From: Emticicia sp031378715
GTDB lineage: Bacteria > Bacteroidota > Bacteroidia > Cytophagales > Spirosomataceae
Assembly (NCBI GenBank): GCA_031378715.1
Contig: JANNEN010000224.1
Span: 1 to 16,874 of the forward strand
Reading direction: 5' to 3'
DNA: 16,874 bases
The translations under genes and the position numbers were made by a program. Below are positions 15,072 to 16,874 of the stretch, in pieces. The notes beneath the pieces were generated by a model, which made no database searches, was not told the DNA's origin, and worked only from the letters and a program-made list of their open reading frames with translations. The stretch's first letter is position 1. Each line of letters starts with the position of its first letter.

Positions 15072-15117
15072 AAAAAAAGAAAGACTCAGATTAAGTTTTT
15101 CAACCAATCTCTGAGCC
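15072..15117 (-). terminator. Rho-independent terminator of the PhyH-family gene
   Basis: Reading the minus strand after the dioxygenase gene, bases 15117-15106 pair with 15092-15083 (a stem of about 10 bp with a 2-base bulge and a 13-base loop). The stem is followed immediately by a T-rich tract (15082-15072). Position and structure fit an intrinsic terminator about 80 bases after the stop codon. Confidence 0.65.
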
Positions 15118-15195
15118 TTGCAGCAGATACTCACAAACAAATATATGCTAATTATTCGTGAAAGCCTTAATTTTCGTTGAAAATCGAACGAATTT

Positions 15196-16002
15196 CTAAG
15201 CAAAAACCGCTTCGAGTTGCGTTTTTTGCGGAAAATCGGGCGTGACTAAATCGGCTTCGGGTTTATAAATATACGGCATCGGGAAACCTCGCTCCTTGAA
15301 GGTTTGCTCGGCCATATTATTGTACCGTAGCTGGATAGACCAGCGGATATTTTGGGTAATATTATCGCCCGAACGATGCACCAAAAATGCCGAAAAAAGC
15401 AACAAATCGCCGACTTCAAATTCGGTTTGGACGAAATCTTGCTCGGGAAGTTCCTCCTGAATACTGCCCAAATAACCCGACGTATCCGACTTCAAAAGTC
15501 CGTCTTTGTGGCTGGCTGGCAGGATTTGCAGCGAACCCAAATCAGCACCGCAATCAACCATAGGAAACCACATCACGATACTATCGAGTGAGCCTTGCCC
15601 CGTTCGCCAATCTTGGTGGGCCCCGAGTTTCCAGTGGCTTCCGCCCTTCGATAAATAACGGCTATTGAACTGCATCGAAGGCCGCACGCCAATCATCGGA
15701 AATTCGTAGCCGAGCGATTTTAGTACTTCGACAACTTTGGGGTCAGTTGCTAAATGATGCAGCGAAATCAAGTGCTGGGCTTGCTTGCCAGTATTGACGA
15801 AGGTATCAAAATCGGCATTGAAAAGCTCAAACATTGCTTGCTCGAAGGTATCACGGTCGTTAATATCAACTTTTTTGTCCAAAACTCGCTCTATTTGCAG
15901 GGCAAACAGACTACGGGCTTCGGTATAAATTCGATTGATTTCTTCTTTCGTGAAGAAATTTTTGATGATAATATACCCGTCTTTGTTAAATTGTGCTTTC
16001 AT
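15196..16002 (-). CDS. Phytanoyl-CoA dioxygenase (PhyH) family protein
   Basis: This 268-residue protein belongs to the Fe(II)/2-oxoglutarate-dependent oxygenase superfamily. The iron-binding facial triad is visible: His129 and Asp131 in LGAHQDWRTG, and His209 in AFLVHRSGDN. Arg220 (NIRWSIQ) is placed to bind 2-oxoglutarate. The N-terminus FNKDGYIIIKNFFTKEEI is typical of PhyH proteins. The family hydroxylates many small molecules, including lipids, antibiotics and osmolytes, so no substrate can be named. The gene is monocistronic, with a terminator candidate downstream and 42 bases to the next gene upstream. It is not obviously part of the peptide locus, which is more than 5 kb away. Confidence 0.92.
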   Translation of the reverse strand: MKAQFNKDGYIIIKNFFTKEEINRIYTEARSLFALQIERVLDKKVDINDRDTFEQAMFELFNADFDTFVNTGKQAQHLISLHHLATDPKVVEVLKSLGYEFPMIGVRPSMQFNSRYLSKGGSHWKLGAHQDWRTGQGSLDSIVMWFPMVDCGADLGSLQILPASHKDGLLKSDTSGYLGSIQEELPEQDFVQTEFEVGDLLLFSAFLVHRSGDNITQNIRWSIQLRYNNMAEQTFKERGFPMPYIYKPEADLVTPDFPQKTQLEAVFA

Positions 16003-16044
16003 GAATTTGCCCCAGCGGGGATTTGGATTTGATAATAACTTTGG

Positions 16045-16716
16045 TCAATTTTTATAATATTTTGAAACATAAACCGCAATATCGCTTTTAATATTATTCA
16101 TCAAAAAGCAGCGATGGTAATATTTATGGGTTTGTAAAACAGTTTCAAAACTAATGCTTTGATTACGGTATTGATTGATTTTGTTGATTTTTTCTTCGTC
16201 TGTTTTACTCAAATTTTTAAAATTTTCAATTTTTTGTTTCTTGGAATAATCATACAACGGATTTATTAATAACGGCACGATGTTTTCATAAAGTGTATGC
16301 CCTTGGACAAATAAATACGTGTTTTCGGGACTTAATCCAAGCGTATTTAGTTCTTTTTCAAGCAAAATCCTTGTATTTTCTTCTATTGTGGGCAAACAGG
16401 CTATTTTCAAATCTACTCTTTCGGAAAGGACATCTAAGGCTTTGGTATTATTGAAATCTATGTTTTGTGTAAGTTTTATAGTCGAACAAAAATCTGAAAT
16501 TGTAAAAATATGTTCCGATAGGCCACTGACTTCTTGACTTTGTTTTTCGTAAAAAAATGAATACAAAAACAATTCGTAAATGGTTTCGGAGTATTTTTTT
16601 ATGAAAGTGGCACAATCAAAATCTTGATTATCATTTAGTGTTGCCTCGACCAAAATTTGATCAAGACTTTCGGCATAACACTTATAATTTTCGATTGAAT
16701 AAGTATAAGTTTGCAT
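16045..16716 (-). CDS. Unrecognised 223-residue protein
   Basis: I do not recognise this protein with confidence. It is soluble, acidic to neutral and mostly helical, with several Cys (13, 34, 77, 106, 203). No signal peptide or membrane segment is seen. The second half (about 105-223, including LFVQGHTLYENIVPLL and a C-terminal HKYYHRCFLMNNIKSDI) loosely recalls the C-terminal part of DUF4435-type proteins, but the N-terminal ATPase or TOPRIM-like motifs of that group are not apparent. This is a weak resemblance only. The gene starts 10 bases inside the left arm of a 26-bp inverted repeat, which must carry or influence its promoter. It is transcribed toward the PhyH gene, 42 bases away. Confidence 0.7.
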   Translation of the reverse strand: MQTYTYSIENYKCYAESLDQILVEATLNDNQDFDCATFIKKYSETIYELFLYSFFYEKQSQEVSGLSEHIFTISDFCSTIKLTQNIDFNNTKALDVLSERVDLKIACLPTIEENTRILLEKELNTLGLSPENTYLFVQGHTLYENIVPLLINPLYDYSKKQKIENFKNLSKTDEEKINKINQYRNQSISFETVLQTHKYYHRCFLMNNIKSDIAVYVSKYYKN

Positions 16717-16726
16717 GATAAGGAAT

Positions 16727-16874
16727 GAGAAACAAATAAAGTAACATTCTTACACGCCTTCTTTTTCCGTTATCCTGCCCAATTTTTTCATTAAAGAGCG
16801 TTGCTATTTGCAGAAAAAATTGATTGTCTAACGAAAAAATAGCCAGTTTAAGAATGTTACTTTATTTGTTTCTC
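16727..16874. repeat. Perfect 26-bp inverted repeat enclosing 96 bp at the window edge
   Basis: Bases 16727-16752 (starting GAGAAACAAATAAAG) are exactly inverted at 16849-16874, which is the last base given. The arms may therefore extend further. The 96-bp interior has no reading frame of note. Two explanations fit: a MITE-like element with 26-bp ends, or an invertible DNA segment controlling the gene that starts at 16716. A target duplication cannot be tested because the window ends. Confidence 0.8.

Overview
The window reads as chromosomal DNA of a Bacteroidota bacterium, most likely of the Cytophagales type. It is AT-rich and start codons are preceded by A/T-rich stretches instead of strong Shine-Dalgarno sites. 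Candidate promoters follow the -33 TTTG / -7 TAnnTTTG pattern. The gene content also fits: a LytS/LytTR two-component pair, a TonB-dependent receptor with a carboxypeptidase-regulatory-like N-terminus, an Rpn-type PD-(D/E)XK protein, and HupE/UreJ. The genus cannot be fixed from this window.

Bases 1 to about 9690 hold a compact, divergent class I lanthipeptide locus. Leftward from a central control region (about 2060-2256) run a 45-residue precursor peptide, a LanC-like protein and a small XRE-type regulator. Further left is a separate 37-residue, extremely Cys-rich peptide followed by a very stable hairpin. Rightward run a LytS-type sensor kinase, a LytTR response regulator, a full-length LanB dehydratase and a TonB-dependent receptor-like outer-membrane protein. 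The likely logic is that the kinase and regulator sense a signal and switch on the locus, LanB dehydrates Ser/Thr in the precursor, and the receptor handles the product or a related ligand at the outer membrane.

Three things make the locus unusual. The precursor is on the strand opposite a longer spurious reading frame and is easy to miss. The LanC-like protein has lost all three zinc ligands of lanthionine cyclases, while LanB keeps its elimination residues. No maturation protease or ABC exporter is present. A 174-bp MITE-like element with an exact TTA target duplication lies between kinase and regulator.

The right part (about 9980-16874) is mostly ordinary and on the minus strand: cysteinyl-tRNA synthetase, an Rpn-family nuclease/transposase-like gene, a DsbD-type thiol transporter lacking its N-terminal domain, a HupE/UreJ-like membrane protein, a phytanoyl-CoA dioxygenase family protein and an unrecognised 223-residue protein. 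That last gene starts next to a perfect 26-bp inverted repeat that encloses 96 bp and runs to the end of the window.
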